Shown here piece by piece: positions 1 through 10,692 of a stretch of DNA of 64,000 nucleotides. The stretch is from Sclerotiophoma versabilis. Its lineage: Eukaryota; Ascomycota; Dothideomycetes; Pleosporales; Didymellaceae. The stretch is from the NCBI GenBank assembly GCA_012274445.1, contig JAAROD010000044.1:186001-250000 (forward strand), written 5' to 3'. Every line of letters starts with the position of its first letter. Positions within the stretch are counted from its first letter, which is position 1. Made by a program: the position numbers and the translations under genes. The notes under the pieces were generated by a model. The model was not told the DNA's origin and searched no databases. It worked only from the letters and a program-made list of their open reading frames with translations.

Positions 1-2
1 GG

Positions 3-599
3 GCAGCGCTGGACAAAAAGAACCTCAACGGTGAAGGCGAGAAGATCGAAAAAGACCATGCGACACAGAAGTCCAACTCGCAGGAAATCTCGGTCGACAC
101 GGGCATCGGCTTCCTCGACCACATGGTCCACGCACTCGCCAAACATGCTGGCTGGTCGCTGCGCATACGTGTCAAGGGTGATCTGCACATTGATGATCAT
201 CACACATCCGAGGACGCGTTTCTCGCACTCGGCACTGCGTTCAAGAATGCACTGCAGGGCTCGACCGGTCTCGCGCGCTTCGGCCACGCATATGCGCCCC
301 TTGACGAAGCCCTGTCACGCGCTGTCATCGACCTGAGTAACCGCCCGTACTGCGTCACCGACCTGGGGCTGAGGCGGGAGAAGCTTGGCGATTTGAGCTG
401 CGAGATGATCCCGCACTGCCTGCAGAGCTTTGCGCAGGCGAGTGGAACAACACTGCATGTGGACTGTCTTAGGGGAGACAATGATCACCACAGGGCGGAG
501 AGTGCGTTCAAGGCGCTGGCTGTGGCGATTAGGCATGCGACAACTGTGGTCAAGCAGTGGGAGGGGGAGGTCAGGAGTACGAAGGGTGTGCTTTACTAA
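3..599 (+). CDS. HIS3: Imidazoleglycerol-phosphate dehydratase, 3' part
   Basis: This is the C-terminal part of IGP dehydratase, the sixth step of histidine biosynthesis (IGP to imidazole acetol-phosphate, Mn-dependent, cytosolic). The frame is open from base 3 and the 5' end lies outside the window, so no start codon is visible. Both metal-binding signatures are present: DDHHTSED near bases 195-220 and DNDHHRAES near 478-500. The GIGFLDHM segment just before the first is also typical. The stop is TAA at 597-599. The residues run at the family's normal spacing with no break. Identification is from conserved motifs. A second histidine gene, HIS6, lies about 53 kb away in the same window. Confidence 0.95.
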   Translation, partial: AALDKKNLNGEGEKIEKDHATQKSNSQEISVDTGIGFLDHMVHALAKHAGWSLRIRVKGDLHIDDHHTSEDAFLALGTAFKNALQGSTGLARFGHAYAPLDEALSRAVIDLSNRPYCVTDLGLRREKLGDLSCEMIPHCLQSFAQASGTTLHVDCLRGDNDHHRAESAFKALAVAIRHATTVVKQWEGEVRSTKGVLY

Positions 600-2017
600 G
601 TGCGCAAGGAATCACGCGCGGACGATCTGTACACGATATGAATGAAGACACTCGAGCAAGGCACGGGGGGTTTTTTTTGGCGCTTGAATTTGTTGACTTG
701 GTCATTCGTAGGGATGTGGCTGAGCTCTGGCTTGCGTACTCAAAGACGTGCTCTAGCTATCATTTGGTCACCTTGACCGAGCAGAAAAATAACGCCTGCC
801 CTGAGAAGTCATAACTGTTATTTTTGGGAGCAAAACGGTGGCAAAAACATACAACAGAGGTTATTCGCTCGCGGTCACCCACCTAATTATCTGCCGCTGG
901 GTTGCTTAGATAGGGCCGAGCGAGCGGAAAACCTTCTTTCTTTGGTCGTTCACCGCAAAGTCCTTAATTACACCGTTGCCAGTAATGTGAATTGGGCATT
1001 GGGTCGCGTGAGCTCTGCAAGGTAGTGATTGGCTGCATATACCGTAAAAATCCAGTTTTATGGCCGCCAGCCAGCAAGGCGTATCCCCATCTAGATAACC
1101 TTAGATAACGCTCGATGCAATGTTTGGTACCGCACCTATCAACATTGCATACGAATTAGTACAAGTGTCTGTATACATACCAGATCTGGTCTGGCGCCTT
1201 GCTTAAATAACTCGTTAGTGATAGCTCCATCTCGGGCCCGTCAAATCGATTTTTCACGGGAGTGATCAACCGCTTTCCACCACACGTCGCGCGCGATTAA
1301 GATTGTGGTTCCCCCACACCGCTCTCTTGACGCCGACATCCGCGAAATAACTATACAGGGGGATTCTTTTTTTGTTAGTAGTCTTTATGCTAGTTAAAGT
1401 ATTCTCTAATCAACCCTTTAAGAACGCATTCATGGTTGCTGAGTGAATAGAACAGTTTATCTGCATTGAAAGTGACGGACTCTGAAGTAAGAGACCTTCC
1501 TTGTATATTAGATACTTGATAAGAGCTTATACAAACTGCCGCTTTAATAGCTCTACTATGGTAGGACACCTCTACATATGTTGCGTTTGTTTTTCAAGTG
1601 AGGATTTCATCAGATGCGAACCACCAGCATCATGTTGGTAGGGTTCGCACAAGCCAGGACTTGGTAAAGACGGGTTTCTTCGTATAGCTGTCGGTGTTCT
1701 CGGTGATGTCGGTGTGCTTGTTTTGCCTGTCGCGATGCTATCTGAAACCTCGGTATGCCGAGTACAGGCGCGCTGATATCGGCACTTTCGGACTGTTGAT
1801 CTCTCCTTTCGAAACCTCCTCGAGTTTGTGGCTGTAGATGCTGGCACTTTTGCATGTCTTTGTTTCGGCATTTTTTGTCTGTGTCTTGTTCAGTATCCCA
1901 GCCTGCGTTCCTATTTATCTCCCCAAGCTAAACACGTTTTAAACTTCACTGCTATTACTACTTTGACAACTACCTTTGTTTTTACATTCACGATAATACA
2001 TCCACAGCTCAGTCACC
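600..2017. other. Intergenic region, HIS3 to dioxygenase-like gene
   Basis: This 1.4 kb gap holds only short open frames without protein-like composition. The 1360-1560 part is AT-rich. It should contain the HIS3 terminator and the promoter of the downstream cupin gene. I see no recognisable gene, RNA or mobile element. Confidence 0.6.
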
Positions 2018-3197
2018 ATGTCTTCCACAGCGCAGATCGTCACTGCTGCTCCCGACTACCTGCATAACAAGGGCGCTGTCGATGTCTCCAGGATGGATGC
2101 TCTCAGGGAGAGCATGAGAAAGCTTAACGCATTCCCGATGTGGAAGGTCGAGAACACATATGCGAAGAACAGGCCTTACGCGTTTGCGGTTCCTAAGGGA
2201 TGGGAATATGCTCGGGTCAAGAACGATTTGATGGAAGCTGCGTCACTGGTACCAGCAGCAGAGTCCCAGCGACGTGTCGCGATGCTGGTTAATCCCGCCT
2301 TTGATCCAAGTGAGTTCTCAGTCACTCACTACTGTTCTCTCCTTCCCCATTGTTTAGTTGCTGATATCAACCAGAGGAGAAGGCTTACACTACTGACACG
2401 ATTTACGCTGGCTACCAAATCATTCTACCTGGAGAGACCGCAGGTGCCCATCGTCACGTTGCATTTGCGATGCGATGGGGTGTCGAAGGCGACGAGACCT
2501 ACACATCTGTCGCTGGCCAAAAGATGAGGCTGGGTGCGGGAGACTTGATCATCACACCGTCATGGGAGTGGCACTACCATGGAAACGACGGAAAGGAGCC
2601 AGGTGTTTGGATTGACTCTTTGGACATTCCAATCTCCCAATACGCCAAAGTAAACTTCCTTGATGTTTACCCGACACCAAAGGTTCCCGACACGTAAGTC
2701 TGATCATCTCGAGACCCTGTGGATAGTTGAAACTGACTTTTTCCCCAAGCGATGTTGACGTCAGTGAATTCAAATTCCCCTGGGCAGCGACCCAGAAGCT
2801 GCTCGACGCCGACGATAGCCCACACAGCATCCACCACTTCAAGTACAAAGACTACTCCGGAGTATCTCGTACTCTCGGCGCACAGGCGGAACGCATCAAA
2901 GCCGGCACCACAACAGAGGCAAAGTGCACTACCTTTAGCTACGTGTACTCGCCAAAGTCTGGAAGGGGTTACAGCACAATCAAGCCCCAACGAGAGGCAG
3001 GAGCTGAAACTGTAGTGATCAAGTGGGGACCCAAAGACGTCTTTGCTATCCCGTCTTGGTCTGAAGTCACGCACACAGCAGAGGAGGGTGAGGATGCGTA
3101 CTTGTTCGCTTTCAACGATCGTCCTCAGATTGAGCACTTGGGACTGAACAGGACGATACTCAAGGATGGAGAGATCGCCTTGGAGCCTCTAGCATAG
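2018..3197 (+). CDS. Gentisate 1,2-dioxygenase-like bicupin protein
   Basis: Three exons, 2018-2309, 2375-2693 and 2750-3197, join in phase to about 352 aa, the usual length of gentisate 1,2-dioxygenase. The introns are GTGAGT..CAG (65 nt) and GTAAGT..AAG (56 nt). The first cupin holds a GAHRH metal-ligand motif followed by RWGVEGDETY and the ITPSWEWHYHGN stretch typical of ring-cleaving gentisate/1-hydroxy-2-naphthoate dioxygenases. The C-terminal half is a second, more diverged cupin. Family members open the ring of gentisate-type aromatics with Fe(II) and O2. The exact substrate is inferred, since salicylate or hydroxynaphthoate relatives are equally possible. The gene starts a run of oxidoreductase genes and lies near a Zn2Cys6 regulator, which suggests an aromatic catabolic or tailoring role. 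Confidence 0.85.
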
Positions 3198-4057
3198 AAA
3201 CAAAATCTACACATAGCACACCTGTATTTAGTTCAGTGTTCGTAGTTAATTTGAAGCGTTTTCTAGTACACTCTACTATGAGCTCAGCACTGCCAGGCTA
3301 AGCCATGATTCGCGCCGGCATTCTGATCGGAAGTTGAATAACCAGGTGACCAAGCAGTTGTCTTTCTATTTGCAAACGCCGGGCTGCGCCCACATAAGCG
3401 GGCGAAAATGTGGGGCGGTACAAGAGACTTCCGAATGTCTTACCCACTTTACGTTTCACGTTGAACAGTACTCGTATCGCGGCGAATAAGACTAACTTGC
3501 AGTATACTGCGTTTTCATCCTTACTGGCGATAAATCCCTCTGACAAGTTCGCTTGATTATAAATGCAAAGGAAAACCTACCGTTATGTCCAGTACGAAGT
3601 AGGGCCGCAATTGAAATGCTGATGATCTAGATCTGTATACCCACTTTTGTGGACGAGCACTAAGACGTTAGATACATGTAGCTGCTCGTGCAGGATCCTA
3701 CGGGTACCCGAAAATCGTAATCGTCTTTCTTTACCTTGTATGATAATATGATATGCGAACAGAGACAAACTCAGGCGAAGCGACGTAAAGAAATGAACAA
3801 GCTATGAGGTGAGTTTTCACCTGGTTCTAGTCAGTCGTAGTTAAGACTGCTCTTTCTATGATGGGAGAATTACGAATATCTGGCCTGTGCGGGAATCAGG
3901 TCACTCTTTGGCAGTTCCAGATGGAACGCAGTTGAGGAATGTTTTATGGGATCAAGATGACACGCTCACTGTATGATAGGATTAATCGGACTTTGAAGTT
4001 AGTTTCTGGCGATTTGTTTCATCCAAAGTGTTTCTGTTCCATTGGTGGTTCTTCCAA
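3198..4057. other. Convergent intergenic region
   Basis: This 0.86 kb gap separates the 3' ends of the dioxygenase-like gene (+) and the Zn2Cys6 gene (-). I see only short non-protein-like frames, so it presumably holds both terminators. Confidence 0.5.
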
Positions 4058-6220
4058 CTAAGAGATGAAGTCGAGATCAACGGTCGGAGTGTCGAGATCG
4101 GACATATCAGCCCCTCCAAACCTCGAAGACGTCCCCTGGAGCATGTATCTAGTTGTCATAGACTCATCATCTTGCGCCTGCGCATATTGTTCCTCTGCCT
4201 CCCCTCGCCCTCTAGTCGTAAGGCCATTATCGGGCATTGCCATACCCGAGGGTTTAGGAAATCTGCATTCCATACTCATATAGCCTTCCTTTCGAAAGAC
4301 CGCGTTCGTCATTAAGGCATTGATCGCGAGGGCCTTGGGACTCGTACGGATAACTGTAGGCCACGCGTCCAACATTCCATCGATGACTTTCCAAGCACGG
4401 TTTGTGATGTAGCTCTTCGGGCGCACAGCAAGCTCCTTGATTACGAGCGACATCACACACCACTGGAAATATGTTCCCAATAGCCAGCTCCAATCCCGCA
4501 CTTGGCTATCGGTCTGTAATTTTCGTGAGATCTCAAGGACTTGTATGCCAATGAGGAATAGGCGGTCGCGCTGCTTCTGTGAGTAAGTGGAACCCGTGTT
4601 GCTGATGTTTTGGTAATTGGAGACCCAGACAAGCAGCTGTCGCTTCATGATCATCATTGCGATTACACCGGAGATGAAGTGCTGAAGCGGTTGGCTGGCA
4701 GCGGAGCCGTTCTGGAGATATCTAGCCGTGATATCATGCCAGAGTATTTGAAGCTGGCGATCGGCTTCTTCGAGAGACGCGGATAGGTTCTGGCACTTCC
4801 GATGCAGGCGTTCGAAATTTATCCGGTGGAATGCCCGAATAATCGAGTACTGCATTAAGCAAAAGCTTGCCTCCGTGAAACCTCTGTGATCGTGGCTGAT
4901 TTCCTGGGCATGAGGATCCAGCTCATGATCATTGATATTGAGCGGCAGCTCTACCTCGGAGTAAACACTCAAGACAAGCGGACTTGGACCACAATCATCC
5001 GTTCGGTCCACAATGACTAATAATTGCCACCAGAGTCGTCTTCGAAGCTCGACCTGAAAAGGTGTCAATCCGAGAGAAGCGCCGTCAATGTTAAGCTTCA
5101 TCCGCTCCGCAGATCGGATTGCAGCACCACTTAAAGTGATCCATCGCGGATCCTCGTTGTTCTTCAAAGCATAAAGAAAAAGTACAAATGCTTGTAAAGT
5201 AACGAGATCGGGAACTTCCAAGAATTTCGCTGCTAACAGCGCCTCTTCCGCGGTCCGAGTCAAGCTGTTGATAGAGAATTCCTGGTTTTCGCCAAATGTG
5301 GTATAGAACTCGTCTGGGGTCATGCTGATAGCGGCCAAGAGACAAGTCGCATGCACCATTGCGCCGGAGGAAGGCTGATGTTGGTAATGATCGTTATCAG
5401 GAACCAGTATCATCTTCTCAGCTGTGGGTTTATGTAAGATCTTGATAATTGGATCTACATTTCGTACGAACGCCTTCCAGAAAGCATGCCTGTAGTTCAA
5501 TGCAAGCAGTGGAGGTGTCATGACGACGGGCTCAAAAGGGAGTCGTGATGTTGAAAGTTGCTCATTAACTCCTGTAGTTGACCACTGAGAAGTGGCACTC
5601 TCCCCAGTAGGATAGGAGGTAAGGCCCTGCGTTAAGCCATGAGGTACGCCACCTTGGTTGGTTTCGTTCTCCAGGCTCAACCAATAAAGTGTATCGTCAC
5701 TGTTCTCGGTCGGAGGAGTGACTGAGTCGCCAAAAGGGCTCAAGCGCTGTCTCGGGCAGCCTGAGTGTCCCATCTCAGGGTCATGCTCAGCAAGCTTGCT
5801 ACTTGGCCAGGGCTTTTGTTTTGGCGTCCCCACTCCCCAAGCCTCTTCGGCCACACCCATAGCCCCAAGTTCAGTGTGTGGGCTTCTTTGGAGGACATTT
5901 CGGTCTCCTTCTTCAGCGAAGCAGATTGGAGTTTGTGTATTCGCAAATGATCGCATGAGCATCGTCTCGAGGCTCTCCAAACGGTCCATAACTGAGCGAG
6001 CATCGGACAATGAAGATATGGATTCGTTTCCAGCTTTCTTTGGACGTCGTACCGTGCGAATTGCGGGTGGAAATTCGCAAACTTGATCAGTTTGGACGCA
6101 ATTGTTGCATGGTTCCAACTTGTTGCATTTGATCTTGCGCTGACGGCACATCCGACAGGCAGTTTTGTGGAGACCTGGTTGTCGTGGTCCTTGCACATTC
6201 TGGACAGTATCTTTGGGCAT
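4058..6220 (-). CDS. Zn(II)2Cys6 transcription factor
   Basis: Single-exon gene of 720 aa. The first in-frame ATG is at 6220 (MPKDTVQNVQ); codons upstream of it lack an ATG. Residues 22-48 form a complete binuclear zinc cluster, CX2CX6CX5CX2CX6C, with the basic RQRKIKC stretch. The middle region (around residues 240-520) has the pattern of the fungal-specific transcription factor domain, including RRRLWWQLLVIVDRTD. Such proteins are nuclear regulators that bind CGG-type half-sites and often control a neighbouring metabolic cluster. The gene sits between the dioxygenase-like gene and the RidA/P450 genes, so it is the obvious candidate pathway regulator. That role is inference, and the target is not visible. 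Confidence 0.93.
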   Translation of the reverse strand: MPKDTVQNVQGPRQPGLHKTACRMCRQRKIKCNKLEPCNNCVQTDQVCEFPPAIRTVRRPKKAGNESISSLSDARSVMDRLESLETMLMRSFANTQTPICFAEEGDRNVLQRSPHTELGAMGVAEEAWGVGTPKQKPWPSSKLAEHDPEMGHSGCPRQRLSPFGDSVTPPTENSDDTLYWLSLENETNQGGVPHGLTQGLTSYPTGESATSQWSTTGVNEQLSTSRLPFEPVVMTPPLLALNYRHAFWKAFVRNVDPIIKILHKPTAEKMILVPDNDHYQHQPSSGAMVHATCLLAAISMTPDEFYTTFGENQEFSINSLTRTAEEALLAAKFLEVPDLVTLQAFVLFLYALKNNEDPRWITLSGAAIRSAERMKLNIDGASLGLTPFQVELRRRLWWQLLVIVDRTDDCGPSPLVLSVYSEVELPLNINDHELDPHAQEISHDHRGFTEASFCLMQYSIIRAFHRINFERLHRKCQNLSASLEEADRQLQILWHDITARYLQNGSAASQPLQHFISGVIAMMIMKRQLLVWVSNYQNISNTGSTYSQKQRDRLFLIGIQVLEISRKLQTDSQVRDWSWLLGTYFQWCVMSLVIKELAVRPKSYITNRAWKVIDGMLDAWPTVIRTSPKALAINALMTNAVFRKEGYMSMECRFPKPSGMAMPDNGLTTRGRGEAEEQYAQAQDDESMTTRYMLQGTSSRFGGADMSDLDTPTVDLDFIS

Positions 6221-6434
6221 CTTCAAGATAAAAACATTCAACAAAAGCTCACGTTCAAAATTATGAAAAACAGGTGTCGATTGTAATGGGGCGGCTCTAG
6301 GGTAGTAGCACCAGCTTATCTTAAAGGTCCGACACGCCCCTCATTTGACCCATCATCGGTTTTTGGGTCGGCGATAAGACCACACAGATCATCATGAAAC
6401 CCCTACATGTATACGAAGCAGGCTACGTGTTCAT

Positions 6435-6893
6435 CTACTTTTGTTCTTCAACTTCTACTGCAGCGACCGCATCCAATTCCACCCTGAACCACTTCTGCGC
6501 CAAGTCCTTGACACCCAACAGCGTACTGGTTGGCGCGTGTCCTTCGTAGTCTGCAAAAAACTCGTCCAGCAAGTTTATAAGAACCTCTCGCATTGGCAGC
6601 TCGTAATCCACCACGTACCACGTGAGCTTAACAATATCTCTCGGTGTGCCCCCTCCAAGAGCGAGACAAGCTTTGATATTGAGAAGACAATTGAGTGCTT
6701 GTTGCCGAAAGTCATCTTTAGGGAATGGAGTTGGAGGGGTTGAATGCTGGGGTGTACCGACGACGCCGCAGGTATAGAGCATGTTAAGCACTGGCTTCTT
6801 GGGTGGGAAAGGCACAGTAGTGAGGTGAGAGTGTGTTTTGGCCATGGGCGGGACGTCCGTGCGTGAGTGGGTGGTGACGATGGGTGGCGACAT
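6435..6893 (-). CDS. RidA/YjgF/Rid family protein
   Basis: A protein of about 152 aa with the Rid fold pattern: an N-terminal LYTCGVVG strand, the QALNCLLNIKACLALGGGTPRDIVKLTWYVVDYE core and a C-terminal APTSTLLGVKDLA segment. Rid proteins hydrolyse reactive enamine/imine intermediates, and fungal cluster-linked members act in secondary or aromatic metabolism. I chose the ATG at 6893 (MSPPIV) because its context is good. Another in-frame ATG at 6932 would add 13 residues, but that stretch also reads as the end of a 5'UTR intron (GTAAGT upstream, ACTGAC branch, AAG acceptor). The gene is on the same strand as the Zn2Cys6 and P450 genes. The substrate is unknown. Confidence 0.82.
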   Translation of the reverse strand: MSPPIVTTHSRTDVPPMAKTHSHLTTVPFPPKKPVLNMLYTCGVVGTPQHSTPPTPFPKDDFRQQALNCLLNIKACLALGGGTPRDIVKLTWYVVDYELPMREVLINLLDEFFADYEGHAPTSTLLGVKDLAQKWFRVELDAVAAVEVEEQK

Positions 6894-6932
6894 TTTTGAC
6901 TTCAGATTTAGGCCGTCAGTATCTTCACGCAT

Positions 6933-8249
6933 GTGCCAAGTCGAAACTTACGTACAAATTATCGAGGGAAGTTTGAGTGATATGGAGAAGTATGTAGGAT
7001 AATCAAAATCTTAACGCGTATGGGAGTAACTAGAGCGGATCAGGGAACTCTTATACCTGTCAAAGCGTGCTTGAAGATCTGGTCTCGGACCGACAGTAAC
7101 TTTGTGCGCACGTACAGCATCGGTAGATAACGGTGTTTACGGGCCCGTTGCTCGGCATGTTCTGTTGTATCTCCGAACTTGAGAAGATAGACGATTCGAT
7201 GTAAGCTCGACTATCTGCCGTGCAATGAATGTACTGCGCCTGAACGTCTTATCTGGAAATAATGCAATGTCAGAATGATTAACCTTAACACCGACACTAG
7301 TGTCAATATTGCGGCCCGCAGCGATGCCGATATGCAAGTACGGGCATAATTTGGCCGAGCCCCCGTCGAGACTTCGATCAAACGGGCGTACTGTAGTGCC
7401 GTCTATCGACCGACATCACCGCGATTAGACGATAACGAAGATAACACAGTCGCGGCGCTCGTCAATGCAAAGCCCGAGCTCTGTGTTCAGGACCCGAGTG
7501 GGCTCGATAGCTAGGAGCGATTTGAGCCAGCGTAGACAATACAGCAGCTTAAACAGTAGGACATTTCGATGCCTCATGGGGGCTATATGCTGGGGGAGGA
7601 GTGGAGAGGGCGCTCTCAGCGCGTATCAGAGCCTTGGGGCGTGGAACAGAGTCTTAGTGGCAAGCAGCAATCTAACGTGTACGAATCTGGAAGCGGCTAA
7701 GCAACAGAAAGTTTGCAATCTGTGTACAACAGTAGTTAAATCTACATGTTAAGTGATAAAAGCCACTAAAGCTTTTTATTTTATCTTGTCAAAGATGTCC
7801 ATAAAACTCGGTCGGCCATAAAGACTCAACTGACATGGGATATAATTTTTTTTTGAAGAGGCAGCTACACACCGTGACACGAGAATTCGGTGTACAATAG
7901 ATATCATCTGTGTACAGGTACCAAGGAACTGGTTTTCAGCGTCCTCACGGACTTTCAATACCTGCGGCAGAGTAAGCACCTACATTCGTGGAAGATAAGA
8001 GCTTAGTCCTTACACATGCACGTTCTATATAGTCTGTTGTGTATTAATGTAAGAACCGAAGAGAAAAGATTAAGTGTAAACAATTTTCGTAAATGGTTAG
8101 CTTGCATTGCTCGGGTTGCAGGGTGTAGCTGCTTTCTCGAAAATAACCGACATAGCTTCAAAATCAAACGCCTCTAATTCTGTTATCCCTGCTTGACATC
8201 GCCATCTCGTCCGAGTGCACCAACTACTTTGCTCTAATTCCTAACATCT
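6933..8249. other. Intergenic region
   Basis: This 1.3 kb gap lies between the RidA-like gene (its 5' side) and the 3' end of the P450 gene. Frames here are short and unconvincing. The 7740-8090 part is AT-rich. No element is recognised. Confidence 0.5.
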
Positions 8250-9999
8250 TCAAACCATGTGCTTAAATCTCGGATCCACATCCCTTTTCTTCCACTCGAT
8301 ACTCGCTGCAAAGTCAGGATTCCGGAATTTCTGCGTCCACTGTCCACGCGTTGCCGGCCTGCCAGGCGGAAACCTAATATCATAGTTCATCAAAGTGTAG
8401 GAGATCATGACCTTCTCCACCACAGAGGCGAAATGTCTTCCAGGGCAGGCCCACTTGCCGTGGCCAAAGAGAAGGTTCGTTTCAGAAGTCTGCGCAAACT
8501 GATGGTTGTTCTCTTCTCCTGGCTGCTGTCGGAGCCGTGCAAATCGGAAAGCATCAAACTTGTCGGCATCGGGAAGGAAGTTAGAGTCGAGTTGTACACC
8601 TTGAGCGACTACGCCGATGGAAGTGCCCTTAGGGATGAACGTGCCGTCGCTAAGAGTGTAGTCTGAGGCTGCCAAGCGTTCCAATTTGACTGCAGCTGTC
8701 AGTTTATGATATAGACGTTCATAAAGAATAGAGTGCTTACCTGCGGACAATGGCGTCATTCTAGCTGACTCGCGGATGAAACTGTCCAACTTGACAAGCT
8801 TGTTCAAGGCGTCTTTGGTCAGGATTCCGTCTTGAAGCGGTGCAAACACTTCTGCCATCTCTTGACGAAGTTCTTCATGAACCTCAGGGTGATGACAGAG
8901 ATCAAACATAACCTCAATCCAGGTCACACAGGGTGCGTGGACGCCAGTTACGTTCAGGTGCATCGCTTTGGCGAGGAGAGTTTCGAGATCGCGCTTCGGT
9001 TCAGGGGTGAGGTCAAGCAACCATTGTACTGAGATTGTTAGTAGTAATTTTTGCAAAATCTGTGAAGACTTACTGGCGTCCTTGGCCTTGACTTTCTTCC
9101 ACTCGGCTTCACGGCCCTGGGATTTATACGTCTTTTCCATCTCAAGGCGCTCTTTGATGATTGGCATAAAGAACCTGCGGGCTGTCGCTTTCTGTTCCAC
9201 AACATCCGTCTTCCATCTCATGATTATATCGCGCAAGAATTTGGGATAGTTGCGGACAATTGCAGCCCCCACAAAGACCGAACGAGTGTAGCCCGCAGAC
9301 CACTTCAGGAACTCTTTGTTGCGGCACAATGTCTCATTAGCCAATAATCTGTTGGTAACTTGACATGTCATTGTGAATGAGGCCTGTGCCATGTTCATTG
9401 GCTTCCATTCTGGCACATTTGTTAACCTTGATCTTCATATAAGGGTCTGGGAAAGTACCTTTTGGCTTGCCGATATGCTCCTGGAACACGATCTTGGCTT
9501 CATTGACGAGATCCATCAATTGGTGATTCAAAGCGGGCGTGAGCGCTCTTATTACGACATCAAAATGACTATGGTCGTGTTCCAGCGCGGGGTGCAGCGT
9601 GTGTGGTGTCTGGAAAATGATGTTGCCTGCGAGTTTGTTGCTGAGCTGGTCCGGACGCGCTTTTCGGATTTCCTCAATGTGTTCTGGTGAGACCATGAGG
9701 TAGACTTGTTGCGGAGCGCGGAAGAGGAAATGCTTTTTCTTTTTGTTGAACTGAAGTATGTTAACTCTACGTTCATTCGTTTTTGGGGCATCATTTTCAC
9801 AAACCTCATTGTAGCCTTTCATCAAGTAATTGTAGCTATCATTCAAAAAAGCACTAATCTCAGCCTTGTCGCTGCCTGATTCAGTCACCTTTAGAAATGG
9901 AACATCGGGCAATTTTGGTTGCGACAGGTATCGGTGAAGCACGAGCGCAATGATGGTAAACACTCCTGCCGGGAGGATGGTGACCAGAGAAAGGACCAT
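8250..9999 (-). CDS. Cytochrome P450 monooxygenase
   Basis: Microsomal class II fungal P450. Exons on the minus strand are 9999-9459, 9409-9074, 9028-8741 and 8689-8250, giving 534 aa. A further 54-nt GTTTGT..CAG segment at 9751-9804 may also be removed (516 aa), which would improve the match to the family. The N-terminus is a membrane anchor (VTILPAGVFTIIALVL). The I-helix region precedes PEPKRDLETLLAK. ExxR is in FIRESARM, the FDAFRF segment stands for PERF, and the heme loop is FGHGKWACPGRHFA with the thiolate Cys. The ATG at 9999 begins the anchor. The type resembles secondary-metabolite P450s; the substrate is unknown. It faces the NmrA-like gene across a shared promoter region of about 690 bp. 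Confidence 0.93.
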
Positions 10000-10692
10000 G
10001 TTGTAGGTAAGGATGGCTTGACTTGGAGTAATAGGTTGAAATGTTGTGATACAATACGTTGGGGAAAGTCTGAATGCTTTGTAGTTCAAGAAATCCCACG
10101 ATCTCGGACATCGCACAGCGAGATGTTGGAAATCGCCTCAACGATCGTCGAAGTAAGAGCACACCGCAATCTACATGCCACGATAGATCCGAATGTCATA
10201 TCGCATGTGCTTTTCGTCTCTACGAAACCGAGTTGTGGTGTGGTTGATGTCCTGGTTTGTCGTTCGGACACAACCCGGACTTCTCGGCGTCTTCGGCGAT
10301 ATAATTGTTTTCGCCATTCTCGCACTTCTCGCACTTCTCGGGCTTCTCGCACTTCTCGCGTCTCTTGCACTTCTCGTCTCGACACTCTGTGTGGCTCGCA
10401 CGACTAAGAACACGAAATTACGAAGTCTGTCTCAGGATCGACATGATCTTCACCCTCCACCGACAGTTCGAGATTAAAAATAACCCTAATCACTATAGAG
10501 AGGTCGGAAGTTTCGGGTGTAGATAGCAAGGTGCTGCGAGAATTCAGAAGCCAGCGAGCTAATTTCACCCCTACTTGGGTTGACTTCTGCCTATCATTTA
10601 GAGGCAGTTGTGCCCTTAAATGCCGTGTTCCATTTTAATAGTCAATCTCCACACTTGTTATTGTATTTTACTCTTGTCTTTGAGTCTCTACA
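10000..10692. promoter_or_regulatory. Divergent promoter region, P450 / NmrA-like gene
   Basis: This 693 bp interval separates the start codons of the minus-strand P450 and the plus-strand NmrA-like gene, so it should hold both promoters. It contains a short imperfect 9-bp repeat array (annotated separately). No specific operator is assigned. Confidence 0.55.
10317..10380. repeat. Imperfect 9-bp tandem array (TTCTCGCAC)
   Basis: About seven tandem copies of TTCTCGCAC or close variants (TTCTCGGGC, TTCTCGCGT, TTCTCGTCT) run head to tail. The array lies inside the divergent promoter region, so it may be a regulatory cluster or a simple minisatellite. Confidence 0.8.
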
